Shown here: positions 26,630 through 35,892 of the stretch, piece by piece
Layout of the letters: the number at the start of each line of letters is the position of its first letter
Numbering within the stretch: position 1 is the first letter of the stretch
Position numbers and translations under genes: made by a program
The notes under the pieces: model-generated
The model's input: only the letters and a program-made list of their open reading frames with translations
The model's database searches: none
What the model was told of the DNA's origin: nothing
From: an uncultured Hyphomonadaceae bacterium
GTDB taxonomy: Bacteria > Pseudomonadota > Alphaproteobacteria > Caulobacterales > Hyphomonadaceae
Length of the DNA: 64,000 nucleotides
Reading direction: 5' to 3'
Assembly: GCA_913057945.1 (NCBI GenBank)
Contig: CAJXOF010000001.1
Span: 248,001 to 312,000 of the forward strand

Positions 26630-27766
26630 ATGCGATCAAGTACGATCAGGGCATGGAGCTGGGTCCATAAATGGACGAGCCTTGTCTGCACGCTCTTCCT
26701 GCTCATGCTTTGCGTTACGGGATTGCCGCTGATTTTCCATGATGAGATCGACGCCGCTCTCAATCCCGCCACCTGGCAGCCCGCCAATCCTGGTGGGGAC
26801 CACCTGACGCTGGACGAAATTCTGGACACCTCGCTGGACAACCGGCCCGGCGAGGTGCCGATCTTCATGAGCTTCGACATTGATCGCCCTGTCGTGAACG
26901 TCACCACGGGACCGAGCGCCGACGCCCCGGGCACAGCCATGCATTTCGCTTCGTTCGATCTGACATCAGGCGCGCTTGTTCCCTCCGCAGATCGCGGCGA
27001 AACCGTCATGGAATTCCTACTTCAACTGCATACCGATATGTTCCTGGGACTGTCAGGAATGCTGTTTCTGGGATTCATGGGCTTTCTTTTCATGATCGCA
27101 ATCGTGTCCGGCGTCGTGCTCTATGCCCCGTTCATGCGTAAACTCGACTTCGGCACGCTGCGCAGGAAGCAATCAACGCGCTTGAAATGGCTCGATTATC
27201 ATAATTTGCTGGGCATCGTGACCTTGGCTTGGGCGCTGGTGGTCGGGCTGACCGGCGTGATAAACACACTTGAGCAACCCATCATCGACACTTGGCGCAC
27301 GAGCGAACTGGCTGATCTCGTTGCCGAGTATGAGGGCGCGGTCCCGGCCGGTCAGCGCGCCTCGCTTGCCTCTGCGGTGAACGAGGCCGTCAAGCTGGCG
27401 CCGGAGATGGAGCTGCAATTCGTTGCTTTCCCCGGCAGCAACTTCTCTACTTCGGCCCATTATGCAATCTTCCTTCACGGCAATTCGCCGCTGACGGAAA
27501 ACATCATTACCCCCGTTCTCGTCCATGCGGGCACCGGAGATGTGGCAGGCCTGCGCGAAATGCCTTGGTATACCAAAGCGCTATCGCTTTCCCGACCGCT
27601 GCATTTTGGCGATTATGGCGGCCTGGCTTTGAAACTTGTCTGGTTCGCGCTCGACCTGATTACAATCGTGGTGCTCGTCACGGGATTGTATCTCTGGCTT
27701 GCCAGGCGGGAACCGGCGAAGCGCCGCACTGAAAACAAAACACTCCTTGAGCGGATCACTACATGA
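26630..27766 (+). CDS. PepSY-associated transmembrane protein (putative ferric-siderophore reductase)
   Basis: A 378-residue inner-membrane protein with about four transmembrane segments: one near residue 12-32, a pair around 130-155 and 190-215, and one near 345-365. A PepSY-like soluble region follows the first. Conserved histidines occur beside the membrane (VHKWTS, DYHNLLG), which in this family may hold heme. Proteins of this type next to siderophore receptors are thought to help release or reduce iron at the inner membrane. It starts 19 bases after the receptor gene and overlaps the next gene by four bases. Confidence 0.8.
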   Translation: MRSSTIRAWSWVHKWTSLVCTLFLLMLCVTGLPLIFHDEIDAALNPATWQPANPGGDHLTLDEILDTSLDNRPGEVPIFMSFDIDRPVVNVTTGPSADAPGTAMHFASFDLTSGALVPSADRGETVMEFLLQLHTDMFLGLSGMLFLGFMGFLFMIAIVSGVVLYAPFMRKLDFGTLRRKQSTRLKWLDYHNLLGIVTLAWALVVGLTGVINTLEQPIIDTWRTSELADLVAEYEGAVPAGQRASLASAVNEAVKLAPEMELQFVAFPGSNFSTSAHYAIFLHGNSPLTENIITPVLVHAGTGDVAGLREMPWYTKALSLSRPLHFGDYGGLALKLVWFALDLITIVVLVTGLYLWLARREPAKRRTENKTLLERITT

Positions 27767-27954
27767 GTGACCGAAAGGCAAAACCCAACCTCCCCCATAC
27801 GCTCTGGAACGTATTCGCCATTCCGGCGCTGCTGTTCGTTATTGTCCTGACAGGGCTCATCGTCGCCCTGCTGCTCGATGGCTGGATGGATCTTCTGGCA
27901 GCTATCGCGGTGAGCTCCAGCCTGTGCGCTGTCCTCTGGGCCCGGTTTCGATAG
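27763..27954 (+). CDS. Small two-helix membrane protein of the iron operon
   Basis: A 63-residue protein made almost wholly of two hydrophobic helices (residues about 16-37 and 42-58) after a short basic N-terminus. The ATG overlaps the PepSY gene stop (ATGA), so it is translated with it. Similar short proteins often follow PepSY/siderophore genes. No function is known to me; it may assist the PepSY protein. Confidence 0.7.
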   Translation: MSDRKAKPNLPHTLWNVFAIPALLFVIVLTGLIVALLLDGWMDLLAAIAVSSSLCAVLWARFR

Positions 27955-27969
27955 GAACAGCCCCTGTCG

Positions 27970-27997
27970 GGTTTGGAGCCCTCATCGGCTCAAAACC
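27970..27997 (+). terminator. Hairpin after the iron-uptake operon
   Basis: GGTTTGGAGCC and GGCTCAAAACC pair with one mismatch around CTCATC. It lies 16 bases after the last gene of the operon. No T-run follows, so termination would be inefficient or factor-assisted. Confidence 0.45.
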
Positions 27998-28032
27998 AAA
28001 TCCTCAAATGGTTCGGAGATTTTCAGTGTCAT

Positions 28033-28063
28033 CTGAAGAGAAAATGGCGTGAGTGATACGCCC
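28033..28063 (+). repeat. Left copy of an att-core-like repeat
   Basis: The 15-base string AAATGGCGTGAGTGA (28042-28056) recurs with one mismatch as AAATGGCGCGAGTGA at 63923-63937, on the same strand, and similarity extends a few bases on both sides (CTGAA before, GCC after). Read on the other strand it ends like a tRNA acceptor (CACTCACGCCA), but no tRNA body is attached. I treat it as a possible core site of an integrated element whose other end lies near 63.94 kb. Confidence 0.4.
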
Positions 28064-28120
28064 AATCCAATGACTATAAGTACAATAAATCCAACGAGTT
28101 ATGATATCTCACGTATCGCT

Positions 28121-28163
28121 TGTAGTGCAAAAAAATCTGCATGAGTGGTGCAAATTGTAGTGC
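28121..28163 (+). repeat. Left copy of the 43-base arm-like repeat
   Basis: This stretch matches 63798-63839 over almost its full length, with an exact 19-base part GTGGTGCAAATTGTAGTGC (28145-28163 and 63821-63839). Shorter GTGCAAA units repeat inside it. Placed just inside the left core-like repeat, with its partner just inside the right one, it looks like integrase arm-type binding sites. Confidence 0.5.
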
Positions 28164-28201
28164 CCTTCTTTCTTCCTCTCTGAGTTCGACGCGGCCGATT
28201 C

Positions 28202-28354
28202 TCACCGAAGCGCGTTTAACATACGGCGCTCAAAACCAAACTCGCTATCGCGAGGCACCTTTGCAGGAGGGGTGCCATAGCCGTCGACAAGATAGTCCTG
28301 CCATACGTCGAGATGCTCCAAATAGCGTATGTTGTCCGCGAAATAATCAGCCAC
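28202..28354 (-). other. Short unrecognised open reading frame, probable gene remnant
   Basis: A GTG-initiated frame of 50 codons whose translation is compositionally protein-like (VADYFADNIRYLEHLDVW, then a Tyr/Gly/Pro-rich stretch, then a basic end RRMLNALR). I do not recognise it. It lies between the arm-like repeat and the GGDEF-EAL gene and has no clear ribosome-binding site, so it may be the tail of a deleted gene. Apart from this, the repeats and two hairpins, I see nothing else in the 27955-28512 gap. Confidence 0.25.
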
Positions 28355-28458
28355 ACTTTAGTATGAAAAGCATCTATTTACAGAATAAATTCGGATTCGA
28401 TTAATTCAAACACGTTTGCCTGTGCCGGAGCAACCAGCGCTGGGTCTGGGAGGCATGC

Positions 28459-28497
28459 CTTGGGCAAAGCCGCGCCATGAGTGCGCGCTTGCCCAAG
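28459..28497 (+). other. Strong 5' UTR hairpin before the GGDEF-EAL gene
   Basis: CTTGGGCAA and TTGCCCAAG pair perfectly, and an inner GC-rich stem (GCCGCGC with GCGCGC, one bulge) extends it, leaving a seven-base loop. It ends a few bases before the AGGAGG ribosome-binding site of the next gene, so it could act as a weak terminator or as an insulator of translation. Confidence 0.5.
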
Positions 28498-28512
28498 ACG
28501 CAGGAGGCCGGC

Positions 28513-30735
28513 ATGACACTGACGAACAAAGATACCGACAATTTTCCGGTGCCGGTAAATGAGCAGGAACGGCTCGAGGACATCCTCGCTTACGATCTCG
28601 ATAACACGATTGGGGCGACGGGCCTGGACCAGGTCTGCACTCTTGCCAGAAACTTGTTTGGGGCGCCCATAGCATGTGTTTGTCTCATCGGTCGCGATCA
28701 ACTGACAATGCTGGCGACGAGCGGAACGGATATTACCCACATACCCAGAAAAGATGTCTTCAGCAATCATACGATTTTGGGAGATGAGGTGTTTGTCATT
28801 CCCGATACGCTGAAAGATCGCGTGTTCGCCCAAAATCCATTCGTGACGGGTCCTCTGGCAATCCGATTTTACGCCGCTGTGCCACTGCATATTCATGATG
28901 GCGTTCAAATCGGCGCGCTTTGCATTCTGGACCAAACCCCTCGCGAACTGTCCGGCAATGAACGGGTACGCCTTAAGGCGCTTGGCGAAATTGCGAACAA
29001 GGAACTCCAGCGCCGACAGGCCCTGGTAGAACTGAAACGTCAGAAGCAGCTTTGGGCGCATACGGCACAAATGGTGAAAATTGGATCCTGGTCCTATCTT
29101 CCCAAGACCGGATTCATGGAAGTTTGCCCTTATTCCTACGATATTTTCGAAGTCGATACAGGCACAAAGCCGACGAGCACCCACATTCTCAACCATCTCC
29201 GCCAGCACATGGATTCAGCCCTTGAAAGCGCGCTTGACAGGCTGGTCCGAGCTGGAGACCGCCTGGATCATGTAACGGAATTCATGACCGAGGCCGGAAG
29301 AAAACGGTGGTTCCACTTCTTCGGCCATGCGGAATGGCAAAATGGCGAAATTGTCAGAGTATCCGGCGGCGTGCAGGATGTGACGGAAACACGCGAAAGA
29401 GATGCTGAAATCCGCCGCTTGGCGTACACAGATGCACTAACCGATTTACCCAATCGCGCCTATTTTCAGCATTACCTCAAGGAGATCAGTGCTCAGTCCA
29501 GTTCTGCTGCACGGGATCTGGGACTAGTCCTGATTGATGTAGATCACCTCAAGGAAATCAACCACACATTTGGTGTGGAAGCCGGGGACGCCGTGTTGTG
29601 CACATTCGCCAGCAGGCTGAAGGATCAATTTGGCGAGGGTTTCGGACTTTCTCGCTATGCAGGAGACGAATTTGCCCTCGTACTGGCCCGCGGGGAGGGC
29701 GACTGGACAATCGACGCCTCCCTTGAACGACTAAAGCGGATCATGAATGAGGCTGTAAAATATCGCGGCCAGACCTTACCCGTCACCGTGAGTGTTGGAA
29801 TCGCCCTGCCCGACTGCACCACAGCAGATCTTGATCAATTGCTTGGCAATGCTGCGCTGGCGCTCGACCTTGCAAAAAAGAGCGGTCGCAATCGGTCAGT
29901 CCAATATGAACCGGGAATGCGTCTTCGGCAGATCAGGTCCAAACAGCTTCTGAACGATATTCGCAAGGGACTGGCTCGCGGCGAATTCGAACCTCATTTT
30001 CAGCCAATTATTGATATCCGCACCAACCGCATCTCGGGCTTTGAGGCGCTCATGCGCTGGCACCATCCGGAACGCGGCGTTCTGCCCCCCTCGATCTTCG
30101 AGGCCGGTTTTGAGGATCCTGAGCTGTCCCTTCTGCTGGGCGAGGCAGGCATAGAGGGGGCATTGAGACACATGCGCTCATGGCAGGATTCCGGTATCGA
30201 TTTCGGCTCGGTCGCCGTCAACCTATCTTCGTTTCAATTACAATCCGGACGCCTCGCCGCTGAAATTGAGGAGAAGCTACGCTGCTGGAATCTGTCGGCC
30301 GATCGTCTGGCACTCGAAGTCACCGAGAATGTCTATATCGGATGGGACGCCTCGAATGTCACAGATACGATTCAGGCGCTGCATGCGCTGGGTGTAAATA
30401 TATCGGTTGACGATTTCGGTACGGGCTACGCTTCCCTGATGAGCCTCAACAAGTTTCCGATTGATCGGTTGAAAATTGACAAGTCGTTTGTACAGGATCG
30501 AAATGGCGGGGCCGTCCTGCAAGCAATCATGATCCTGGGGTCCCGTCTCGGCATGAAAGTCATTGCCGAAGGCGTGGAGGACGAAAATCAGTTGGCCGCC
30601 GTATATGCGATGGGATGCGACCAGGTGCAGGGGTATTATTACTCAAAACCCATGTCTGCAGAAAACGTTCCCACCTACATCAAAGCGTTCAATAGGAAAG
30701 ACACAGATTGTTTGAATACCTCCCGTGTAGCTTAG
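28513..30735 (+). CDS. GAF-PAS-GGDEF-EAL cyclic di-GMP protein
   Basis: A soluble 740-residue protein. Residues about 15-165 form a GAF domain, 175-290 a PAS-like domain, 295-455 a GGDEF domain with active-site YAGDEF near 380, and 465-730 an EAL domain (GFEALMRW near 508, DDFGTGYASL near 635). Both catalytic motifs are intact, so it could make or degrade cyclic di-GMP according to the GAF/PAS signal. I start at the ATG that follows AGGAGG by six bases; an ATG 36 bases upstream lies in the loop of a hairpin. No transmembrane segment is visible. The hybrid kinase gene downstream begins with a closely similar GAF domain (compare IPRKDVFSNHTI with CARDKAFCAHTI). Confidence 0.92.
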   Translation: MTLTNKDTDNFPVPVNEQERLEDILAYDLDNTIGATGLDQVCTLARNLFGAPIACVCLIGRDQLTMLATSGTDITHIPRKDVFSNHTILGDEVFVIPDTLKDRVFAQNPFVTGPLAIRFYAAVPLHIHDGVQIGALCILDQTPRELSGNERVRLKALGEIANKELQRRQALVELKRQKQLWAHTAQMVKIGSWSYLPKTGFMEVCPYSYDIFEVDTGTKPTSTHILNHLRQHMDSALESALDRLVRAGDRLDHVTEFMTEAGRKRWFHFFGHAEWQNGEIVRVSGGVQDVTETRERDAEIRRLAYTDALTDLPNRAYFQHYLKEISAQSSSAARDLGLVLIDVDHLKEINHTFGVEAGDAVLCTFASRLKDQFGEGFGLSRYAGDEFALVLARGEGDWTIDASLERLKRIMNEAVKYRGQTLPVTVSVGIALPDCTTADLDQLLGNAALALDLAKKSGRNRSVQYEPGMRLRQIRSKQLLNDIRKGLARGEFEPHFQPIIDIRTNRISGFEALMRWHHPERGVLPPSIFEAGFEDPELSLLLGEAGIEGALRHMRSWQDSGIDFGSVAVNLSSFQLQSGRLAAEIEEKLRCWNLSADRLALEVTENVYIGWDASNVTDTIQALHALGVNISVDDFGTGYASLMSLNKFPIDRLKIDKSFVQDRNGGAVLQAIMILGSRLGMKVIAEGVEDENQLAAVYAMGCDQVQGYYYSKPMSAENVPTYIKAFNRKDTDCLNTSRVA

Positions 30736-30864
30736 AAACCCTCTGATTATCCCACGGCGAGTTAGGCAGACCTTAACGTCTCACCCGGCAGACTGAGGCC
30801 GACTTGGCCTGCTGGTCCTTTACTGCCTAGGTGGTCCAGATGATCTCCACTTAGGAATCTTGAA

Positions 30865-33609
30865 ATGCCCTTTCCCTTTCCACGTGATGAAGCTGGGCGC
30901 CTTGTCGCTTTGAGCGATGCCAATATCATAGATACAGAACCGGAAGCATTCTTTGACAAAATAGTTCGCTCCGCCGCGCTCGCTTGCCACACCGAGATGG
31001 CATTTATATCGATGGTAGATAGCAAACGGCAGTGGATAAAAGCATCTGTTAATCTCGATTTGACAGAGTGCGCCAGAGACAAGGCTTTCTGTGCACATAC
31101 GATACTCTCGGCCAAGCCTTTAATTCTTCCGGACGCCCGGCAAGATCCGCGCTTTTCTGATAATCCCTTCGTGACGGGCGAGCCCCATTTGCGTGGCTAT
31201 ATCGGCACGCCTATCATGACCAAGGATGGACATGCCCTCGGAGCCCTCTGCGTCGCGAGCATAAAGTCTATCACTCCCAATACAGAACAAATCGACCAAT
31301 TGGTGCTTCTGGCGGACGCCGTGGCCGAACATCTTGCCGTACGCCGACGAGCCGTACCGCTCCATCGCGCAAAAAGTCACCTTGCTCAGCTCATACATCG
31401 CATGCCAACTGCCATTGCGATGTTTGATGAGGATCTATGCTATATCGCCATGAGCGAGCGCTGGGCTCAAGATTATAATTTAGACCGCGAACGCGCTATT
31501 GGCCAATGCCAGTACGATCTCATGCCCGAACTGACGGAACGAGAACGCGCGATCAACAATCGCTGCCTTGCAGGCGCCGTAGAACGAAGTGACGATTACG
31601 AGCTGGTACGGGCTGATGGGCGCACCCAACACCTGCGCTGGGAGGTTGCCCCCTGGAAAGACGAATACGACACGATTGGTGGCCTTGTCATGATGACCGA
31701 GGACATCTCGGCTCAGAAAGCTGCGTTTCAGTCGAAGGCCGATAGCGAGGCGCGTCTGGCCCGAGCCATGCGGCTATCCGGCTGCGCATCCATAGAAGTC
31801 GATTGCCGAACAAACCTGATGCATTGCTCGGACACAATTCCGGATTTCATCGGCAAACTTCCGCCGAAAGAAGCCCGCATCCAAGACTTCTGGCTCCTCA
31901 CTCATCCCGAGGACTTACCTGCGGTTAAACGAGCTTGGACAAACCACTGGAAAGGTGGTCCTCCGATGGAGGTGGATCACCGGCTCACGCATCCGGACGG
32001 CACCAGTTTTTGGGTTCGGTCATTTGCCCAGATCAGACGCGATGAGCAGGGCAAACCGCTTCGCATCGTTGGCATGGTACGCGATATCAGTCTGCAAAAG
32101 CAGCAGGAGCTCGCCCTCGCCGCGGCACGCGATGCAGCTCGGAGCGCAAATGAGGCAAAGACTGAGTTTCTGGCCACGGTCAGCCATGAACTGCGCACCC
32201 CCCTGCATTGCATCACCGGATTTAGCGAGCTGCTGAACGGGAGTGACAATCTCACTGGCCCTGACCGACGACATGCCCAGCTGATTTCCGAAGCCAGTGA
32301 TCAGCTGCAGAATCTGGTAAGCGACATACTCGATCTATCGAGCATCGAAGCCAAGGCGATAAAGTTGAACAGCGCCGAATTCGATCTGCGCGAAGCAGCG
32401 CAAACCGTGGTCGATCTCTTACGGCAGCACAATGGAAACTCACGTGTCGATCTTCACTTTACGGCAAGCCCCGATCTGGCGAAAGTACACGTTGGAGACG
32501 CGTTCAGATTCCGACAGATTCTTACGAACCTCGTTGGGAACGCTCTGAAATTCACGGAGTCAGGCTCTGTGGATATTTGTATGCGCCCCGTCAACACGCA
32601 CGCCCGGCATCAACGGGTCCTCATCGAAGTCACCGACACCGGTATTGGCATACCAACCGAAGAGATCGCCAATCTGTTCAAGCGCTTCTACCAGGTGGAG
32701 AGATCCAATCGGCGCCAGTTTGGAGGCGCTGGTCTTGGACTGGCGATCTGCCGAGGACTTATCGAGACCATGGGGGGGCGAATTGGAGCCGATAGTCTGC
32801 CGGAAGGTGGCACGCGATTCTGGTTTGAAATCGAGCTCGAGACGCCAGGCAAGGAGTTGAATCTCCTTCCCCGGGAGGCCACTCAAGTCGATGACCTGGA
32901 TCGCCTTTCAGCTGCCTGCGCAGGCCGACGCTTTCTGATCGCCGATGATGTCCGCCTGAATCATGAACTGGTAACTGCAGCCTTGGCCCCTCTTGAATGC
33001 CAACTCGACTTTGTCATGGACGGCGAGGCAGCCTTCCAGCAAGTCCAAACAGGAAGCTACGATCTCGTTCTGATGGACATACAGATGCCGGGCATGGATG
33101 GCCTTCAGGCTACACGTCATATACGCGGTCTTGGCGGCCATTATGCAACCATGCCAATCATTGCGATGACATCCAATGTACTCTCTAGCCATATTGCCGA
33201 TTATGATGCGGCGGGCATGACTGATTATATCGGCAAGCCGGCGCGCCAAATCGACATGTACCACGTGCTGGCACGATGGTTTCAGAGCCCCAAGCCTGAA
33301 AAGTCCATGCTCAGCGATAATCGCCCTGCATTGGACGTGGGAACATTGAATAATCACTTTATTCAGGAAATGCGACGCGAACTAAACGAGGTTGAGGACT
33401 ATCTGTGCCAACCCGCTTCGTCGGGGACTCAGCGGCTCAGTGCTTGCGCGCATCGGATTGCCGGGGTCGCACCGGCTTTTGGTCACCCCGACCTGGCGGC
33501 GCAGGCTTCCTTTGTGGAAAGCTGCATTACGGCAGGACTGTCTCCGGAGGCCGATGATGTTGTCGCTTTAAGGGATAACTTGCGCCAAATTGTCCGCGCG
33601 AAAACCTGA
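30865..33609 (+). CDS. Hybrid sensor histidine kinase GAF-PAS-PAS-HisKA-HATPase-REC-Hpt
   Basis: A 914-residue cytoplasmic kinase. Domains in order: GAF (about 20-155), PAS (170-290), PAS/PAC (300-415), HisKA with FLATVSHELRTPLH (His near 440), HATPase (GNALKFTESG, GTGIGI-like DTGIGIPTEEI, GGAGLGLAI), receiver (LIADDVRLN near 690, phospho-Asp in LVLMDIQMPGMDG near 735) and a C-terminal Hpt with AHRIAGVAPAFG (His near 862). It can therefore hold a full four-step phosphorelay short of an output regulator. The gene opposite, a LuxR-type regulator, is the obvious partner but is broken. The start codon follows TAGGAATCTTGAA. Confidence 0.93.
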   Translation: MPFPFPRDEAGRLVALSDANIIDTEPEAFFDKIVRSAALACHTEMAFISMVDSKRQWIKASVNLDLTECARDKAFCAHTILSAKPLILPDARQDPRFSDNPFVTGEPHLRGYIGTPIMTKDGHALGALCVASIKSITPNTEQIDQLVLLADAVAEHLAVRRRAVPLHRAKSHLAQLIHRMPTAIAMFDEDLCYIAMSERWAQDYNLDRERAIGQCQYDLMPELTERERAINNRCLAGAVERSDDYELVRADGRTQHLRWEVAPWKDEYDTIGGLVMMTEDISAQKAAFQSKADSEARLARAMRLSGCASIEVDCRTNLMHCSDTIPDFIGKLPPKEARIQDFWLLTHPEDLPAVKRAWTNHWKGGPPMEVDHRLTHPDGTSFWVRSFAQIRRDEQGKPLRIVGMVRDISLQKQQELALAAARDAARSANEAKTEFLATVSHELRTPLHCITGFSELLNGSDNLTGPDRRHAQLISEASDQLQNLVSDILDLSSIEAKAIKLNSAEFDLREAAQTVVDLLRQHNGNSRVDLHFTASPDLAKVHVGDAFRFRQILTNLVGNALKFTESGSVDICMRPVNTHARHQRVLIEVTDTGIGIPTEEIANLFKRFYQVERSNRRQFGGAGLGLAICRGLIETMGGRIGADSLPEGGTRFWFEIELETPGKELNLLPREATQVDDLDRLSAACAGRRFLIADDVRLNHELVTAALAPLECQLDFVMDGEAAFQQVQTGSYDLVLMDIQMPGMDGLQATRHIRGLGGHYATMPIIAMTSNVLSSHIADYDAAGMTDYIGKPARQIDMYHVLARWFQSPKPEKSMLSDNRPALDVGTLNNHFIQEMRRELNEVEDYLCQPASSGTQRLSACAHRIAGVAPAFGHPDLAAQASFVESCITAGLSPEADDVVALRDNLRQIVRAKT

Positions 33610-33615
33610 TACGCA

Positions 33616-33630
33616 ACGTTCGCTGAACGT
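33616..33630. terminator. Small palindrome between convergent kinase and regulator genes
   Basis: ACGTTC and GAACGT pair around GCT in the 38-base gap between the 3' ends of the hybrid kinase and the response regulator remnant. It could serve both directions, but there is no T-run. Confidence 0.3.
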
Positions 33631-33647
33631 CTGATAGAAACGTCGGA

Positions 33648-34286
33648 TCAACTGGGCAGCAATTGACGTGCGACGAGCACCGCTTGCGTGCGGTTGGAAA
33701 CCCCTAATTTCTTGAATATACTTGAAAGGTGGCTTTTGACCGTGGGTTCGGCAATTTGAAGGTCGTGAGCAATCTGCTTGTTCAGACGACCGTCGGCGAG
33801 CGCAATGAGGATACGTAATTGTGCGGGAGACAAACCCGCGATTGCAGTTTGAGCGCCCCCCAAAGGGTCGATTGGCTGTTTCAAGGGCGGAAATATCCGC
33901 TGCCCCTGCATGATCAGCCTCAGATTTTCCACAATCTGGGTCATCGATTGCGACTTTCCGAGAAACGCGTCAGCGCCACAGCTAAGTGCGGACCGCACAA
34001 CCCCCTCTTCCTCGCGCGCGGAAATCAAGACGAGACGTGCATAGGGAAGTTCCGCACGCAGAACAGCAAGGGCCGTCAATCCCTGAGCATCCGGTAACAT
34101 CAGATCGAGCAAGACGAGATCGAATGGCTGTTCTCGAGTAAGAAGTTACTTGGCGTCTGCGAAGCGACTGGCGCGCTGAATCCTGCACTCCGGCTCCAAC
34201 GTGCCCAAGGCAAATTCAAGAGCATCACAAAAAAGCGGATGATCATCCACGATCAGACAATGCCCGAGATGTGCGCGTCTAGCCAT
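33648..34286 (-). pseudogene. LuxR/NarL-type response regulator with two frameshifts in the receiver domain
   Basis: Three pieces of one regulator lie in order. From the ATG at 34286, frame one reads MARRAHLGH and stops. Frame two (34260-34147) continues with a canonical receiver start, LIVDDHPLFCDALEFALG, and ends at TAA (34147-34149). The first frame resumes with PFDLVLLDLMLPDAQG and runs intact through the LuxR-type helix-turn-helix (LSPAQLRILIALADGRLNKQIA, split by sense, then EPTVKSHLSSIFKKLGVSNRTQAV). Thus one shift near 34260 and a compensating shift near 34145 break the receiver. Only a truncated product from an internal ATG (34112, 154 residues) could be made, keeping the DNA-binding domain. 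It is convergent with the hybrid kinase. Confidence 0.8.
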
Positions 34287-34641
34287 TTCCTCAAACTCCG
34301 CTTATATGCCCCAGCCTTCAAGTAGGCTGGGAAGCACTTAACATACGGTTGATTATCAGCGTCGATAACATGTTTGCACACGAACTTTTTAAAAAATACG
34401 CAGATAACCACTCATACTTTCAGAGGAATTGGGCTCATCCATACGGATGATCCGGCGGCAAACGCGCACGCCAACGAATGCCGCAACACACTGTAGTATA
34501 AGCATTTTCTTTGAAATCAGAGAAGTATGGATAATTGTCTGCTAAGATATCAGCCCATTTTATCAGTCTCCGGATATATCTGAGAAAGGACAAGAGACGA
34601 AATTTGCCCTGACTTAATCACGAGTCTGAGGAACCATAAAA
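34287..34641. other. Gene-free A/T-rich region upstream of the surface-protein locus
   Basis: No coding sequence is visible. The stretch is more A/T-rich than its neighbours and has a small inverted repeat TTATC-GATAA at 34353-34368. A GAGGAACC ribosome-binding site lies at its right end. It most likely holds the promoter of the surface-protein genes; I cannot assign -35/-10 elements with confidence. Confidence 0.4.
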
Positions 34642-35892
34642 ATGCAGTTGCTACGGCAAGTTTCACAATTCACCCTTCTCGCCGGGAGTGCCATTTTGGT
34701 TGTCGGTGCGGCCCATGCCGCTGGCACCGATGCCGGCACGTCCGTGGAGAATACCTTTACACTCGACTACGCTGTCGCCGGTGTTTCACAGGGGACAATC
34801 ACGAACGACCCAGCCTACACACAGGAGCCGGGCGATCCGGAACCCGTCATTGATGCCAACGGCCCCACCGACTTCACAGTTGATCGCCTGATCGATATCA
34901 GCGTCACGGCCGACAATTCCGGCCTACAGGTACCGCCGAATGCCCAGGACCGCATCCTGCAATTTACCGTGACCAATCTTGGCAATGACCATCAATCCTA
35001 CTCGTTCAGTCTTGCTGACGTGACGGGCGATGATTTTGATGCAACTGGACTAGAACTTACTTACTCGCGGACCGCCGTTGACCTCAATGGCGATGGCGAC
35101 ACCGCTGATGCATGTGAAACTGCCATTGTCGATGCTCCGCTGACCCAGACGTTGCTCGGGGATTCCGCCGGCAATGCCAGTTACACATGCGACATCCCGA
35201 CCGACCTGCCTTTCACAGTCAATGTCTCCGGCGACATACCGGACTCTCTGTCTGAATCTGGCACGGACAATCTGGTCTTGGTGGTGGAGACACGAAATCC
35301 TACTGCCTGGGCGTTCGAAAGCGTATCGCCAGCGGCAGGCGCCGTGACAGCGCAGGATGGGGACGGGTCAAACACGATTGATGGCACCGCGGAGAACTTC
35401 TTTGCCGATGGCGCCGGCACGTCGGAAGAGGTCGCATCGGACGGCCTGATGTCAGCGCAGTCGAGCTTCATCGTTACGTCACCGGACCTCACAGCGGAAA
35501 AACTCGTCTGGGTTCTCAATTCTGAATCGGACAGCGTCAGCTGTGCAGGTGAACCTGTTCCTGCGAGCGAACCCACAGACCAGTACCCGACACCGGGCGC
35601 TTGCGTACTGTATTCGATTATTGTCACGAATACCGGGGAAGTCGCAGGTTCAAATGCCGATGGCATTGATATTGCCGACATCCTGCCGGAAGGCGTGTCT
35701 TTTGTATCCGCTGTCACGTCCGGATTTACCACCGCTGGAACGCTTACCTCGACCAAGTCCGACGGGACGACAGATTGTGATGGAGCAAGCGGCGAGACCT
35801 GCACGGTCTCGGTAACAGGCGCGTCGCTGGAGGCGACGGCGGGGCCAACAGATTCCGAGGCGCAACTCTATATTCGCGCCCTGGTAAGGTAA
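34642..35892 (+). CDS. Secreted DUF11-type surface protein
   Basis: A 416-residue exported protein with a clear signal peptide (SAILVVGAAHA, cleaved near residue 28). The body is Asp/Thr/Ser-rich and beta-rich, with a proline-poor acidic composition. Residues about 283-416 form a DUF11-like domain (LTAEKLVWVLN, YSIIVTNTGEVAGSNADGI, DILPEGVSFVSA). Four cysteines in this domain may pair. It ends LYIRALVR, a pattern shared with two other proteins of the locus. It is the first gene of a set with the giant barrel protein and the GEVEDY protein. Function unknown; a surface or fibre component is inferred. Confidence 0.75.
   Translation: MQLLRQVSQFTLLAGSAILVVGAAHAAGTDAGTSVENTFTLDYAVAGVSQGTITNDPAYTQEPGDPEPVIDANGPTDFTVDRLIDISVTADNSGLQVPPNAQDRILQFTVTNLGNDHQSYSFSLADVTGDDFDATGLELTYSRTAVDLNGDGDTADACETAIVDAPLTQTLLGDSAGNASYTCDIPTDLPFTVNVSGDIPDSLSESGTDNLVLVVETRNPTAWAFESVSPAAGAVTAQDGDGSNTIDGTAENFFADGAGTSEEVASDGLMSAQSSFIVTSPDLTAEKLVWVLNSESDSVSCAGEPVPASEPTDQYPTPGACVLYSIIVTNTGEVAGSNADGIDIADILPEGVSFVSAVTSGFTTAGTLTSTKSDGTTDCDGASGETCTVSVTGASLEATAGPTDSEAQLYIRALVR

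Noticed and set aside
28378..29208. 276-codon minus-strand frame opposite the start of the GGDEF-EAL gene
   Set aside because: The plus-strand GAF domain and AGGAGG start explain the coding signal; the minus frame has no domain.
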